In this document: piece by piece, positions 33,614-41,082 of the stretch | Position numbering within the stretch: position 1 is the first letter of the stretch | How the letters are laid out: the number at the start of each line of letters is the position of its first letter | Assembly: GCA_946188395.1 (NCBI GenBank) | Contig: CAMHUU010000024.1 | Location: 1-41,136 of the forward strand | Length of the DNA stretch: 41,136 bases | Origin: an uncultured Prevotellaceae bacterium | GTDB taxonomy: Bacteria > Bacteroidota > Bacteroidia > Bacteroidales > Bacteroidaceae | Reading direction: 5' to 3' | Notes under the pieces: model-generated | What the model saw: the letters and a program-made list of their open reading frames with translations, nothing else | Databases searched by the model: none | What the model was told of the DNA's origin: nothing | Made by a program: the position numbers and the translations under genes

Positions 33614-34705
33614 ATGGGAAAGATCATACTTACAGGCGACCGCCCCACGGGTAAGCTCCACCTCGGACACTACGTGGGTTCGCTGCGCCGTCGCGTCGAG
33701 TTGCAGAACGCTGGAGACTACGAGAAAATGTTTGTGTTTATGGCCGACGTACAGGCCCTGACCGATAATGCTGACAATCCTGAGAAGATTCGTCAGAACA
33801 TCATCGAGGTGGCCCTCGACTACCTCTCGGCCGGACTGGACCCCGAGAAGTGCGTGTTGTTCGTCCAAAGCCAGATTACTGAACTGGCCGAACTCACCAC
33901 CTACCTGATGAACCTCATCTCCGTCAGCCGCGTGCAGCGCAATCCGACGGTGAAGACCGAGATTAAGATGCGTGGCTTCGAGGGCGAGAGCATCCCCCTC
34001 GGATTCTTCTGCTACCCCGTGTCGCAGGCTGCCGACATCACGTTGTTCAAAGCCACGACCGTTCCTGCTGGTGAGGACCAGGAACCCATGCTCGAGGTGA
34101 CTCGTGAATTGGTGAACCGCTTCAACAACACCTACGGCCCCGTGCTCGTCGAGCCCAACATCATGCTGCCCGAGAATGCCACCGCCCGTCGTCTGCCGGG
34201 TACCGATGGCAAGGAGAAAATGTCGAAGTCGCTGGGCAACTGCATCTACCTCTCCGACGATGCTGACACCGTCTGGCAGAAGGTGCGTTCGATGTACACC
34301 GACCCCCTGCACGTCAACCTGAACGACCCGGGCCATGTCGAGGGTAATGCCGTATTTACCTATCTCGACGCTTTCTCGTGTGATGCCGACTTTGCTAACT
34401 TCTGGCCTGAATACCAGAACCTCGATGAGTTGAAGGACCACTACCGCCGTGGTGGCTTGGGCGACATGAAATGTAAGAAATTCCTCAATCAGATTCTGAA
34501 CCAGATGCTCGACCCCATCCGTCAGCGTCGCCATGAGTTCGAACAGGACATCCCCGAGATCTATAACATCCTGCGCCGAGGTACTGAAAAGGCTCGTGAG
34601 ACCGCTGCTCAGACCATGGACGAGGTGCGCCGTGCCATGCAGATCAACTATTTCGACGACCAGGAACTCATCCAGTCGCAGGCAGAACGCTTCCGTGCCA
34701 AATAA
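33614..34705 (+). CDS. trpS: Tryptophanyl-tRNA synthetase
   Basis: 363 residues, class I synthetase that charges tRNA-Trp. HIGH-type motif HLGH (16-19) in [13 protein letters not shown], and KMSKS (202-206) in [11 protein letters not shown]. Other family blocks: [22 protein letters not shown] and [14 protein letters not shown]. Start ATG 33614 is fixed by the conserved N-terminus. A long antisense frame covering the whole gene is a shadow. Its 3' flank contains a promoter-like box pointing back into the gene (34721-34728, minus strand). Confidence 0.96.
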   Translation: MGKIILTGDRPTGKLHLGHYVGSLRRRVELQNAGDYEKMFVFMADVQALTDNADNPEKIRQNIIEVALDYLSAGLDPEKCVLFVQSQITELAELTTYLMNLISVSRVQRNPTVKTEIKMRGFEGESIPLGFFCYPVSQAADITLFKATTVPAGEDQEPMLEVTRELVNRFNNTYGPVLVEPNIMLPENATARRLPGTDGKEKMSKSLGNCIYLSDDADTVWQKVRSMYTDPLHVNLNDPGHVEGNAVFTYLDAFSCDADFANFWPEYQNLDELKDHYRRGGLGDMKCKKFLNQILNQMLDPIRQRRHEFEQDIPEIYNILRRGTEKARETAAQTMDEVRRAMQINYFDDQELIQSQAERFRAK

Positions 34706-34767
34706 GCGTCTGTAACACTGCAAAGGTACGAAATTTTTTCGCGTTTTTATTTGCACATATTTATTAG

Positions 34768-34775
34768 TATCTTTG
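34768..34775 (+). promoter_or_regulatory. -7 box of the DUF4421-like gene
   Basis: TATCTTTG, 30 nt before ATG 34806. A TTTG lies upstream but only 14 nt away. Confidence 0.5.
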
Positions 34776-34805
34776 CAGTTGTAATGCTGATATTACTTGT
34801 GCCGT

Positions 34806-35930
34806 ATGAAAAGAATTCTGCCCATCGTGATCATGCTTGCCGTGTGTGCCGACGGCATGGCTCAGGGTGGTGTGAAGAATTTGGTCAAGAAGGTCGGCAG
34901 GATGATAGACTCGCTGACAATCCGTGGTGTAGACCGCCGCTACATCGAGGCTCCGGAGAAGCCCTGGCAGCTCATTGTGAAGAGTAACCTGAACCAGAGT
35001 CTGGTAAAGATGCATACGCAGGGTGCCATAGGCGACAGACAGTACAATGCCTCGCCGTCTCTGAAGACCGAGCCGACGGCGTATGTGGGACTCTGGCTGG
35101 GATATCGGGGCTACGGGCTGGGATATACGGTGAACGTAGGTGGAAACAATGGCAGCTTTTTTAACATCGGCGCCACGGGAGGACGATATGGCGCTACCCT
35201 GCGCATCAACTCGTTCCGCAGCTATCATCCGCGCCTTAATCTGGACTCGGACCTCATCTCGGAGGAAAACAAGGACGGATGGAGCAAGAGGGATTTGGAG
35301 GACCCCATCAAGGTGCGCGCACTGATAGCCAACGCATACTACCTGTTAAACGGCAAGCGCTTCTCGTATGCTGCTGCCTACGACCAGTCGGTGGTGCAGA
35401 AACGCTCATCGGGATCGTTGCTGGCCGGGGCCATGTACTTCTACGCGAGTATCGATTATGGTACGAACTCGAATGCCGACCTGGTGTATCTGATGCATGG
35501 TCTGGGCCGCCTGAAGATGTGGCAGGGTGGAGTAGGCCTGGGCTATGCCTACAACTGGGTGCCCACGCGCGGACTGCTGATTAGCGCCATGGCTGTGCCG
35601 ATGCTGACCTTTGTGAACAAGGTGAAGGGCTATGCCTACGACACCAACGTGCCCGAACTGCTGGAGGGGTCGGACTTCATGAACGAGGAGATTACCGACG
35701 AACAGTGGAACAGTTGGCACGACAATCTGCGCATTACGCCATCGGTGGAAAAGACCTACAACAGCGGACTGACGGTGAACCTTGACTTGCGCCTGTCGGT
35801 GACCTATAATTTCAGCCGGTATTTTATGAATTGCAATGGGGAATTCAATAACTTCCGCGTCCGGAAAAATGCCTCCAACGGGCGACTGGAAAACTGGGTC
35901 GTCAATGCGTCGTTTGGCGTAAGACTGTAG
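34806..35930 (+). CDS. DUF4421-like outer-membrane protein
   Basis: 374 residues with a signal peptide (about 1-19, ADGMAQ). The mature part has the pattern EKPWQLIVKSNLNQSLVK, LKTEPTAYVGLWLGYRGYGLGYTVNVGG and FFNIGATGGRYGATLRI, which I recognise as the DUF4421 family of Bacteroidetes. Regular amphipathic strands and the C-terminal VVNASFGVRL suggest a beta-barrel. Function unknown. It has its own promoter between trpS and this gene. Confidence 0.8.
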   Translation: MKRILPIVIMLAVCADGMAQGGVKNLVKKVGRMIDSLTIRGVDRRYIEAPEKPWQLIVKSNLNQSLVKMHTQGAIGDRQYNASPSLKTEPTAYVGLWLGYRGYGLGYTVNVGGNNGSFFNIGATGGRYGATLRINSFRSYHPRLNLDSDLISEENKDGWSKRDLEDPIKVRALIANAYYLLNGKRFSYAAAYDQSVVQKRSSGSLLAGAMYFYASIDYGTNSNADLVYLMHGLGRLKMWQGGVGLGYAYNWVPTRGLLISAMAVPMLTFVNKVKGYAYDTNVPELLEGSDFMNEEITDEQWNSWHDNLRITPSVEKTYNSGLTVNLDLRLSVTYNFSRYFMNCNGEFNNFRVRKNASNGRLENWVVNASFGVRL

Positions 35931-35960
35931 TAGAATATTTTGTAAAAAAAACAAATATAA

Positions 35961-35992
35961 TTTGTTTATTTGCTCGCTTATTCGTATCTTTG
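35961..35992 (+). promoter_or_regulatory. Promoter of the TPR regulator gene
   Basis: TTTG (35961-35964), a 20-nt spacer and TATCTTTG (35985-35992). The ATG at 36000 is 7 nt beyond, so the transcript is probably leaderless. Confidence 0.8.
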
Positions 35993-35999
35993 CAGGGCG

Positions 36000-37649
36000 A
36001 TGAAGAATTTGGTACTTTTGTTCGCCCTTTTGATGACGATGGCCTGCTGCACGACGGAGACCGGTCGCGAGATGGATGCCCTGCTCGACAGGGCAGACAG
36101 CATGAACCGCGCCTATGTCCCCATGACCGACGGCATCGACTCGCTGCTTCTTGAAGCCACCCGTTATTACGACCGCCACGGCGATGCCAACCAGCAGATG
36201 CGCGCCCACTACCTGTTGGGCTGTGCCTACCGCGACATGGGCGAGGCCCCTGCCGCCCTCCAGAGCTATCAGGATGCCATCGACCGAGCCGACACCTTGA
36301 GCAGTGACTGTGATTATCTCAGGCTGATGAGCGTCTACGGCCAAATGGCAGAACTATTCCATGCCCAAAACCTGCCACATGATGAATTGGCCCAAAGGAA
36401 AAAGATAGGGGATTATGCTTTATTAGTAGGTGACACCTTATCATATATACGTAATTTGGAATTGTATGTGAAGCCTTATTTCCTAATGAGAGACACACTG
36501 GAAATGCTGAAGGTGGTACAACAAGCTCATGATCTTTATTTGTCACACGGGTTTACTCGTGAAGCATCAGGAGTCTATGGGCCGGTTATTGATTACTATA
36601 TTTCCAAAGGTCAATTAGATGAAGCCCGTAAGTTGATGAAGGAGTTTGAAGAACATTCTGGATTGTTCGATGCAGATGGGAATATAGTCCCAAGTCGTGA
36701 GATATATTACTACATACAAGGAACATATTATTTAAAGAGTAGTGATTTACCGAATGCTGAGCGGTGTTTCCGAAAACTGCTTGTCAATTATCAGAAAGAT
36801 GCCTTTAAAGGGCTATTGTCCGTCTTTCGCTCAAAAGGAGATCTTGATTCAGTTGCCAAGTACGCATACTTGTATGAGACAGCCTTGGATACACTTCACA
36901 ATATGATGCGCACAGATGCGGTTCATCAGATGTCTTCAATGTACAACTATCAGCGTTTTCAGTTAAAAGCAGAAAAGGAAGAACGGGCTGCAGAAAGAGC
37001 TAAGGCCGTGATAGTCTTTATTATCATTGGTTTTGTGTTTCTCTCTTCACTGCTTCTTTTCTTCCTTCACCAATATAGGCACAAAAAACAAACAGAAATA
37101 CTGCGACTTAGTACAGATTATGAACGCGCAGTGTCCGATTATGAGACTGCGTGTGATGAAAATGAGTTATTGAGGCAGAGCGGTAAGGAAATCATTGAGT
37201 CTAAAACCCAGGAAATTGCGTCGTTGCAAGTGTTGGTGTGCCAATATGAACAACAATGGCAGAAGGTAACTCTGCACGACAAGGAAGAGGCACTCATGAA
37301 TAGTGACCTCGTCTGTGTCTTCAATGATATGTCTATAGGCAAACTTGGTAGCCGTACTCCAACAAATGCCGAATGGAAGCATCTGTTTCGTTTGTTCAAA
37401 CAAAGCATGCCAATAGCTCATGCCGTTATTGCCAAGGATGACAAGTTGTCCTATTTGGAAATGAAAACCTGTGTGCTTACTTTGTTAAAGTTCAAAAACA
37501 GTGATATTGCCGTTTTGCTTGAAGAAAAGCCACAACGTATTACCAACATGAAGTCGCGAATCAATAAGAAATTGTTTGGAGTGGAATCGGCTTCTACACT
37601 TCAGGATAATTTGAGACGAGCAATCGGAACTAGTACTTTTAAGATTTAA
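36000..37649 (+). CDS. TPR lipoprotein-type membrane protein with C-terminal DNA-binding-like domain
   Basis: 549 residues. The N-terminal signal with MACC suggests lipidation (Cys16/17). TPR-like helical repeats (about 40-320) are followed by a membrane helix (about 335-357), a coiled coil (DYERAVSDYETACDENELL) and a C-terminal helical domain (about 455-525), LSYLEMKTCVLTLLKFKNSDIAVLLEEKPQRITNMKSRINKKLFG (quoted parts: LEMKTCVLTLLKFKNSDIA, QRITNMKSRINKKLF), which looks like a LuxR-type helix-turn-helix. Bacteroidetes have many such sensors. Codon use changes sharply at about 36310-36340: GC-rich before, AT-rich after. Confidence 0.8.
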   Translation: MKNLVLLFALLMTMACCTTETGREMDALLDRADSMNRAYVPMTDGIDSLLLEATRYYDRHGDANQQMRAHYLLGCAYRDMGEAPAALQSYQDAIDRADTLSSDCDYLRLMSVYGQMAELFHAQNLPHDELAQRKKIGDYALLVGDTLSYIRNLELYVKPYFLMRDTLEMLKVVQQAHDLYLSHGFTREASGVYGPVIDYYISKGQLDEARKLMKEFEEHSGLFDADGNIVPSREIYYYIQGTYYLKSSDLPNAERCFRKLLVNYQKDAFKGLLSVFRSKGDLDSVAKYAYLYETALDTLHNMMRTDAVHQMSSMYNYQRFQLKAEKEERAAERAKAVIVFIIIGFVFLSSLLLFFLHQYRHKKQTEILRLSTDYERAVSDYETACDENELLRQSGKEIIESKTQEIASLQVLVCQYEQQWQKVTLHDKEEALMNSDLVCVFNDMSIGKLGSRTPTNAEWKHLFRLFKQSMPIAHAVIAKDDKLSYLEMKTCVLTLLKFKNSDIAVLLEEKPQRITNMKSRINKKLFGVESASTLQDNLRRAIGTSTFKI

Positions 37650-37689
37650 CACTTCAAAACGCTTGTAATTCAGTTATTTACGAGGGATC

Positions 37690-37711
37690 TTGGTTTAAAA
37701 TTGGTTTAAAA
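37690..37711. repeat. 11-bp direct repeat
   Basis: TTGGTTTAAAA twice in tandem (37690-37700, 37701-37711), upstream of the promoter of the next gene. Confidence 0.7.
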
Positions 37712-37726
37712 ATAGCCATTAAATCT

Positions 37727-37758
37727 TTTGTTTCCGTCTAGGTTTTTCCATAATTTTG
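37727..37758 (+). promoter_or_regulatory. Promoter of the small secreted protein gene
   Basis: TTTG (37727-37730), a 20-nt spacer and TAATTTTG (37751-37758); ATG at 37792. Confidence 0.78.
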
Positions 37759-37791
37759 CGAACGATTTCTAACTTTTAATATCGTAAAATT

Positions 37792-38175
37792 ATGATGAAA
37801 AAGATTTTTTCAATCGTAGCATTATTGCTGCTAGTGGGGGGGGCAGTTTTTGCACAGGCTCCCTCGCATGTTACCGAACTCACTTTTCAAGTTGGAATTA
37901 CTGATCCTACAGGTTCTTCTGGTGAATTCCCTCGTTGTCCCATCAATCCACCATCAGCAAGTCTTGATGACCACACATTGTATATCAATAGTGAGCATCC
38001 AGCCTATACGCTGTATCTTGTTGACACCACTGGCGATGAACCCGATGTCGTCTATCAGGTCTATGTCCCGGCTAACGTAAATGCAGTTGTTTTGCCATCC
38101 ACACTCTCTGGCACCTATGAATTGCAGTTATACGATGGTGGACAGTATTATTTCTACAGTGATATTGAATTATGA
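37792..38175 (+). CDS. Small secreted beta-rich protein (DUF3244-like)
   Basis: 127 residues with a signal peptide (about 1-22, AVFAQ). The mature part has short strands: DDHTLYINSEHPAYTLYLVD, VVYQVYVPANVNAVVLP, GTYELQLYDGGQYYFYSDIEL (split). The final G-T-Y-E-L-Q-L pattern resembles small DUF3244-type secreted proteins of Bacteroidales; this is a weak assignment. Eight consecutive G (37836-37843) lie in the signal-peptide codons Val-Gly-Gly, where slippage would shift the frame. ATG 37795 is an alternative start. A strong hairpin follows the gene. Confidence 0.65.
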   Translation: MMKKIFSIVALLLLVGGAVFAQAPSHVTELTFQVGITDPTGSSGEFPRCPINPPSASLDDHTLYINSEHPAYTLYLVDTTGDEPDVVYQVYVPANVNAVVLPSTLSGTYELQLYDGGQYYFYSDIEL

Positions 38176-38195
38176 TAAAAACTCTGACGTTTTCC

Positions 38196-38227
38196 CCTAT
38201 AGCCATGATTGCTTTCATGGCTATAGG
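38196..38227 (+). terminator. Terminator-like hairpin
   Basis: A perfect 13-bp stem, CCTATAGCCATGA / TCATGGCTATAGG, with loop TTGCTT, 20 nt after the stop of the small secreted protein gene. No T-run follows. Confidence 0.7.
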
Positions 38228-38327
38228 ACTAAACATACAAGTCAAAGGCTAAATAATCTATAAAAAAAGAGTCTCTTAAGGAACCCCGTCATTTATCAAA
38301 TACTATTAATACTATAAAATTATAAAG

Positions 38328-38615
38328 ATGAAAAGATTTTTATTATTTGCCATTTTGCTTAATTGTTGCGTTATTGTCTTATCACAACAGAAACAGCGGA
38401 AATATGAATTGAATTTCAACCTGTCAGAATTCTGTATTAAAACCGATGGTGCTCTGTTGTCAATAACAACAACAAAGGATTTCCCCTTATATTTAGAGGA
38501 TAGATCTATTCCGGCAATCCCATATTTCCCTTATCGTGTTTTACGACCAGCAAACATGTCTGCCAGTAATTATCACGTGTCTTATGAGACAGTTGAAAAT
38601 CGGGGACGGTTCTGA
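38328..38615 (+). pseudogene. Truncated N-terminus of a secreted surface protein
   Basis: 95 codons: a signal peptide (about 1-20, IVLSQQ), then a short beta-rich segment, KYELNFNLSEFCIKTDGALLSI and SIPAIPYFPYRVLRP. The PAIPY-type block recalls the N-terminal propeptide-like region of much larger exported Bacteroidales proteins, so I read it as a remnant rather than a complete gene. The last four codons (Arg-Gly-Arg-Phe) and the TGA stop lie in a REP-like element (38601-38624), so the element ended the frame. A stand-alone short secreted protein is the alternative. Confidence 0.55.
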
Positions 38616-38624
38616 ATGATCCAC
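38601..38624 (+). repeat. REP-like element 1 (plus orientation)
   Basis: CGGGGACGGTTCT followed by GA and ATGATCCAC. GGGGACGGTTCT is the kind of motif found next to RAYT transposase genes. It supplies the stop codon of the truncated gene. Confidence 0.65.
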
Positions 38625-38640
38625 TTTTAAGTAGAATATT

Positions 38641-38671
38641 TTTGTTTTATTGAAATAATTATGTATCTTTG
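38641..38671 (+). promoter_or_regulatory. Promoter before the RAYT fragment
   Basis: TTTG (38641-38644), a 19-nt spacer and TATCTTTG (38664-38671). It could now drive the two lipoprotein genes downstream. Confidence 0.75.
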
Positions 38672-38699
38672 CGCGGTAAATAATATACTGGCCGAAATT

Positions 38700-38846
38700 A
38701 TGCCAAGACAAGAGCGCTTACAAAGTGCAACCGGCATCTATCATGTCATGCTTCGAGGAATCAACAAGCAGGACATCTTTGAGGACGATGAGGACTATTC
38801 CCAGTTCCTCAATATCCTTCATGCGCTAGTTAATCGATGCGATGAG
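38700..38846 (+). mobile_element. REP-associated tyrosine transposase (RAYT), 5' fragment
   Basis: 49 codons from ATG 38700: MPRQERLQSATGIYHVML, RGINKQDIFEDDEDYSQFL. This is the beginning of a Y1/RAYT transposase, with the HV-x2-RG-x-NKQ block. The rest, including the catalytic tyrosine, is missing. The frame continues through a REP-like element into a lipoprotein without a stop. It is flanked by REP-like elements in opposite orientation, the usual RAYT setting. Confidence 0.8.
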
Positions 38847-38871
38847 TGGATCATGACCATCCCCAAATTTC
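38847..38871 (-). repeat. REP-like element 2 (minus orientation, internally deleted)
   Basis: TGGATCATGA joined directly to CCATCCCCAAATTTC; element 3 has the same two ends separated by 37 further bases. The ATG inside it (38853) is the only available start for the following lipoprotein. Confidence 0.65.
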
Positions 38872-39317
38872 ATAGCGTAATAAAAAAGATATTTGCTAAG
38901 AAGAAATTATTTTGTCAATTTAGTGTCTTGTTTCTCTTGCTAATGACAATGACAGGATGTGATGATAACGTCAACTCTGCATTGTGTAAAACATGGCTCT
39001 TGGTGAGCTACGGAAATGAATCGAACGAAGTACTGAAAGAGGCAGAAGGCTATTATTACATCATGACAATTCATTCGGACTGGACATACACAGGCAAGAT
39101 ATATGGAAATGAAATGTTTGGACAGTACTCATGGAAGAACAATGAGATTCGATTCACCCGTCCATCAATGACTTTAGTGTATTATGTAGGTTCTGACCCA
39201 GATAATTTTTTCAGAGATCATTTGGTAGATGTGTATAGTTATACGGTAACCCACACTGAGTTAAGGCTGTATTACTCAGAAGATGAGTATTTCAAGTTTA
39301 GAGTTTATAACGAATAA
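38853..39317 (+). CDS. Lipoprotein with META/lipocalin-like domain, start from a REP element
   Basis: 154 residues if started at ATG 38853. The first 18 residues (MTIPKFHSVIKKIFAKKK) come from REP element 2 and adjoining DNA; then a hydrophobic core and lipobox MTGC (Cys36). The mature domain, LCKTWLLVSYGNE, FGQYSWKNNEIRF, LRLYYSEDEYFKF, is beta-rich and parallels the C-terminal domain of the lipoprotein at 39988 (LMLYYTDDDYFMF). The frame is also open upstream through the RAYT fragment (from 38700), so a fusion product is possible. The next gene starts 2 nt after its stop. Confidence 0.65.
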   Translation: MTIPKFHSVIKKIFAKKKLFCQFSVLFLLLMTMTGCDDNVNSALCKTWLLVSYGNESNEVLKEAEGYYYIMTIHSDWTYTGKIYGNEMFGQYSWKNNEIRFTRPSMTLVYYVGSDPDNFFRDHLVDVYSYTVTHTELRLYYSEDEYFKFRVYNE

Positions 39318-39319
39318 TC

Positions 39320-39793
39320 ATGAAAAAGAAAACTTTATTTTTGCCTTTATTGGCAATGATTCTGATGAATGGATGTTCAACGACAGAAAGCGGAGTATCG
39401 GTAGGAAACGTGCACAACACGGATTGTTCTTCTTCGTCAACACGTTCCACACAGGCTGGCTCAGACGAGGGGGAGGACGTGCCGGATATTCCCCGTCTAG
39501 CTATCAAACTGATTCGCCAGGGCAATAGCGTATCTGGTGAGTTTACGAACTATAAGATACCCTGTTCACATGGTGACTTGTATGTGGACTGCCAACAGAC
39601 GGGGAAGAAACTCGACATCAATGTACGCCAGAAGAATAATCAGGGAGGTTTGCCTGAGCAATGTATTTGTTGGGTGAATATCTATTTCACATTGTACGAC
39701 GTGGAGGGCGACACGTTCCAGTTGTCGTTGGATGGTCGGAATTTGGGCGAAATATCCTTCAAGGAGAGCAATGTTGTGGAGATTAACTTTTAA
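39320..39793 (+). CDS. Lipoprotein with C-x-C domain
   Basis: 157 residues; lipobox MNGC (Cys19) after MKKKTLFLPLLAMIL. A Ser/Thr-rich linker follows, then a beta-rich domain with three cysteines patterned LYVDCQQTGKKLDI and QCICWVNIYFTLYDVEGDTFQLSLDG. The C-x-C block aligns by eye with TCECPFDLGYVIGPLQEGVTYTMTI (compare CECPFDLGYVIG) in the lipoprotein at 39988. It starts 2 nt after the previous gene, so the two are one transcriptional unit. Function unknown. Confidence 0.72.
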   Translation: MKKKTLFLPLLAMILMNGCSTTESGVSVGNVHNTDCSSSSTRSTQAGSDEGEDVPDIPRLAIKLIRQGNSVSGEFTNYKIPCSHGDLYVDCQQTGKKLDINVRQKNNQGGLPEQCICWVNIYFTLYDVEGDTFQLSLDGRNLGEISFKESNVVEINF

Positions 39794-39878
39794 TGGCAAG
39801 GGTCTCTATATCCAGAACGGCCGGAAAATGATAGCGAAATAAGATACAAGATAATCCGATAAACAAGAAAAGGAAAAA

Positions 39879-39940
39879 TGGATCATGAGATTGCGAAGCC
39901 ACACTCAGACCTTCAGGTCGGAGAACCATCCCCAAATTTC
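39879..39940 (-). repeat. REP-like element 3 (minus orientation, full form)
   Basis: Shares TGGATCATGA and ACCATCCCCAAATTTC (16 nt identical at 38856-38871) with element 2. Between them lies a GACCT-TC-AGGTC hairpin. The complement contains GGGGATGGTTCT, one base from element 1. Confidence 0.7.
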
Positions 39941-39949
39941 TTTAGTTGT

Positions 39950-39957
39950 TATATTTG
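39950..39957 (+). promoter_or_regulatory. Possible -7 box of the two-domain lipoprotein gene
   Basis: TATATTTG, 30 nt before ATG 39988, directly after REP-like element 3. No -33 TTTG is seen. Confidence 0.4.
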
Positions 39958-39987
39958 CATGACATTATTAATAAAACAGCAAGAACA

Positions 39988-40854
39988 ATGAAAATAAAAG
40001 CATTATTAGGAATGGCGTTGCTGCTCGCGGTGTTGACGGGATGCGGCAGTGATGATGAAAAGAACGAAGAACCCGTGGTGGAGCCCAGGGAATTTGCACT
40101 GACCGACTTTACGAATACGGGGTGCAAGTCTGCCCAAACGAGGGGCTTTAGCCCTAAGGAGCACTTCGAGCTGACGTCCACGAAGGACGGCAGGCTTTAC
40201 GTAAAGCACACCGACGTCTACTTCAATTGTGCTTCCAGAAAATTCAAAGCCGAGGCAAGTCTCGAAGGACAGACCATCAAGGTGATGGAGCTGGACGCAA
40301 CGCATGCTGAGATGATGGCGACCTGTGAGTGTCCTTTTGACCTGGGCTATGTCATCGGACCGCTGCAGGAAGGCGTGACCTACACGATGACTATCACTAC
40401 CACCACAGAAACGACGCCGGAACTGGAGGCCATGGGCGTGAGATTCGACAAGACGGAAACGACCATCACGTTTACCTACTCCTCGGAGTTCAGCGATGTA
40501 TTCCCTGTCAGATATGAAGGCGAGGCGGAGATTTACGGAAAGTGGGAGTTGGAGTACTACACAAAAGATGGAGATTTTATCTGTCTAGATTATCCATGTG
40601 GCATTGAGTTCTCCAAAGACGGAAGCGTGGAGGTTAACGCTATTAACCAGATAATGGGCAAATTCACGTTATTGGAAGACAAGCGCCAGATTTCCTTTTC
40701 AAAGGAAGGAAGTACAAAGGTTGGAGTCATTAATGAAGGGGTTCAGTTTTTCGAGGACTACATCCTGACGTCAACCTACTATCTCGCCTTATACGATGAA
40801 CTCATGCTTTATTACACAGACGACGACTATTTCATGTTCACCAAGAAGAAATGA
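39988..40854 (+). CDS. Two-domain lipoprotein (C-x-C domain plus META-like domain)
   Basis: 288 residues; lipobox LTGC (Cys19). N-terminal domain (about 30-185): FNCASRKFKAEAS, the C-x-C block TCECPFDLGYVIGPL, then a Thr-rich strand TITTTTETT. C-terminal domain (about 190-288): YGKWELEYYTKDG, GIEFSKDGSVEVN, FTLLEDKRQISF, LMLYYTDDDYFMF. The two domains correspond to the separate lipoproteins at 39320 and 38853 in the opposite order. It has a separate upstream region with a REP-like element and ends at a hairpin. Function unknown; a surface or inhibitor role is only a guess. Confidence 0.75.
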   Translation: MKIKALLGMALLLAVLTGCGSDDEKNEEPVVEPREFALTDFTNTGCKSAQTRGFSPKEHFELTSTKDGRLYVKHTDVYFNCASRKFKAEASLEGQTIKVMELDATHAEMMATCECPFDLGYVIGPLQEGVTYTMTITTTTETTPELEAMGVRFDKTETTITFTYSSEFSDVFPVRYEGEAEIYGKWELEYYTKDGDFICLDYPCGIEFSKDGSVEVNAINQIMGKFTLLEDKRQISFSKEGSTKVGVINEGVQFFEDYILTSTYYLALYDELMLYYTDDDYFMFTKKK

Positions 40855-40856
40855 AA

Positions 40857-40879
40857 TGACCAGGGAACCCCCCTGGTCA
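40857..40879 (+). terminator. Terminator-like hairpin
   Basis: A perfect 9-bp stem, TGACCAGGG / CCCTGGTCA, with loop AACCC, straight after the stop codon. The following T content is weak. Confidence 0.7.
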
Positions 40880-41014
40880 CTTCTTGAAACAGACGATATA
40901 TATACAATTCCCTTTAAGGGTTATAATAATGCGCCATTCTCATTTACAAAAATATATCCTTTATAATGGGTATACCCAAAATGAGCAATGAATGATAAAA
41001 TAATGTGGAATTTA

Positions 41015-41046
41015 TTTGGAAATTAAGGCTGTAATTCATATCTTTG
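41015..41046 (+). promoter_or_regulatory. Promoter of the last gene
   Basis: TTTG (41015-41018), a 20-nt spacer and TATCTTTG (41039-41046). Confidence 0.75.
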
Positions 41047-41082
41047 CCTGATAAAACTGTAGCAACAATAACTTAAATAAAT

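Noticed and set aside
33605..34756. 383-codon antisense open frame covering trpS
   Set aside because: It is the mirror of a highly conserved synthetase gene, has no recognisable domain, and codon bias on the sense strand explains the lack of stops.
39283..39528. 81-codon ORF overlapping the two lipoprotein genes
   Set aside because: It is out of frame with both lipoproteins and has no signal or domain features.
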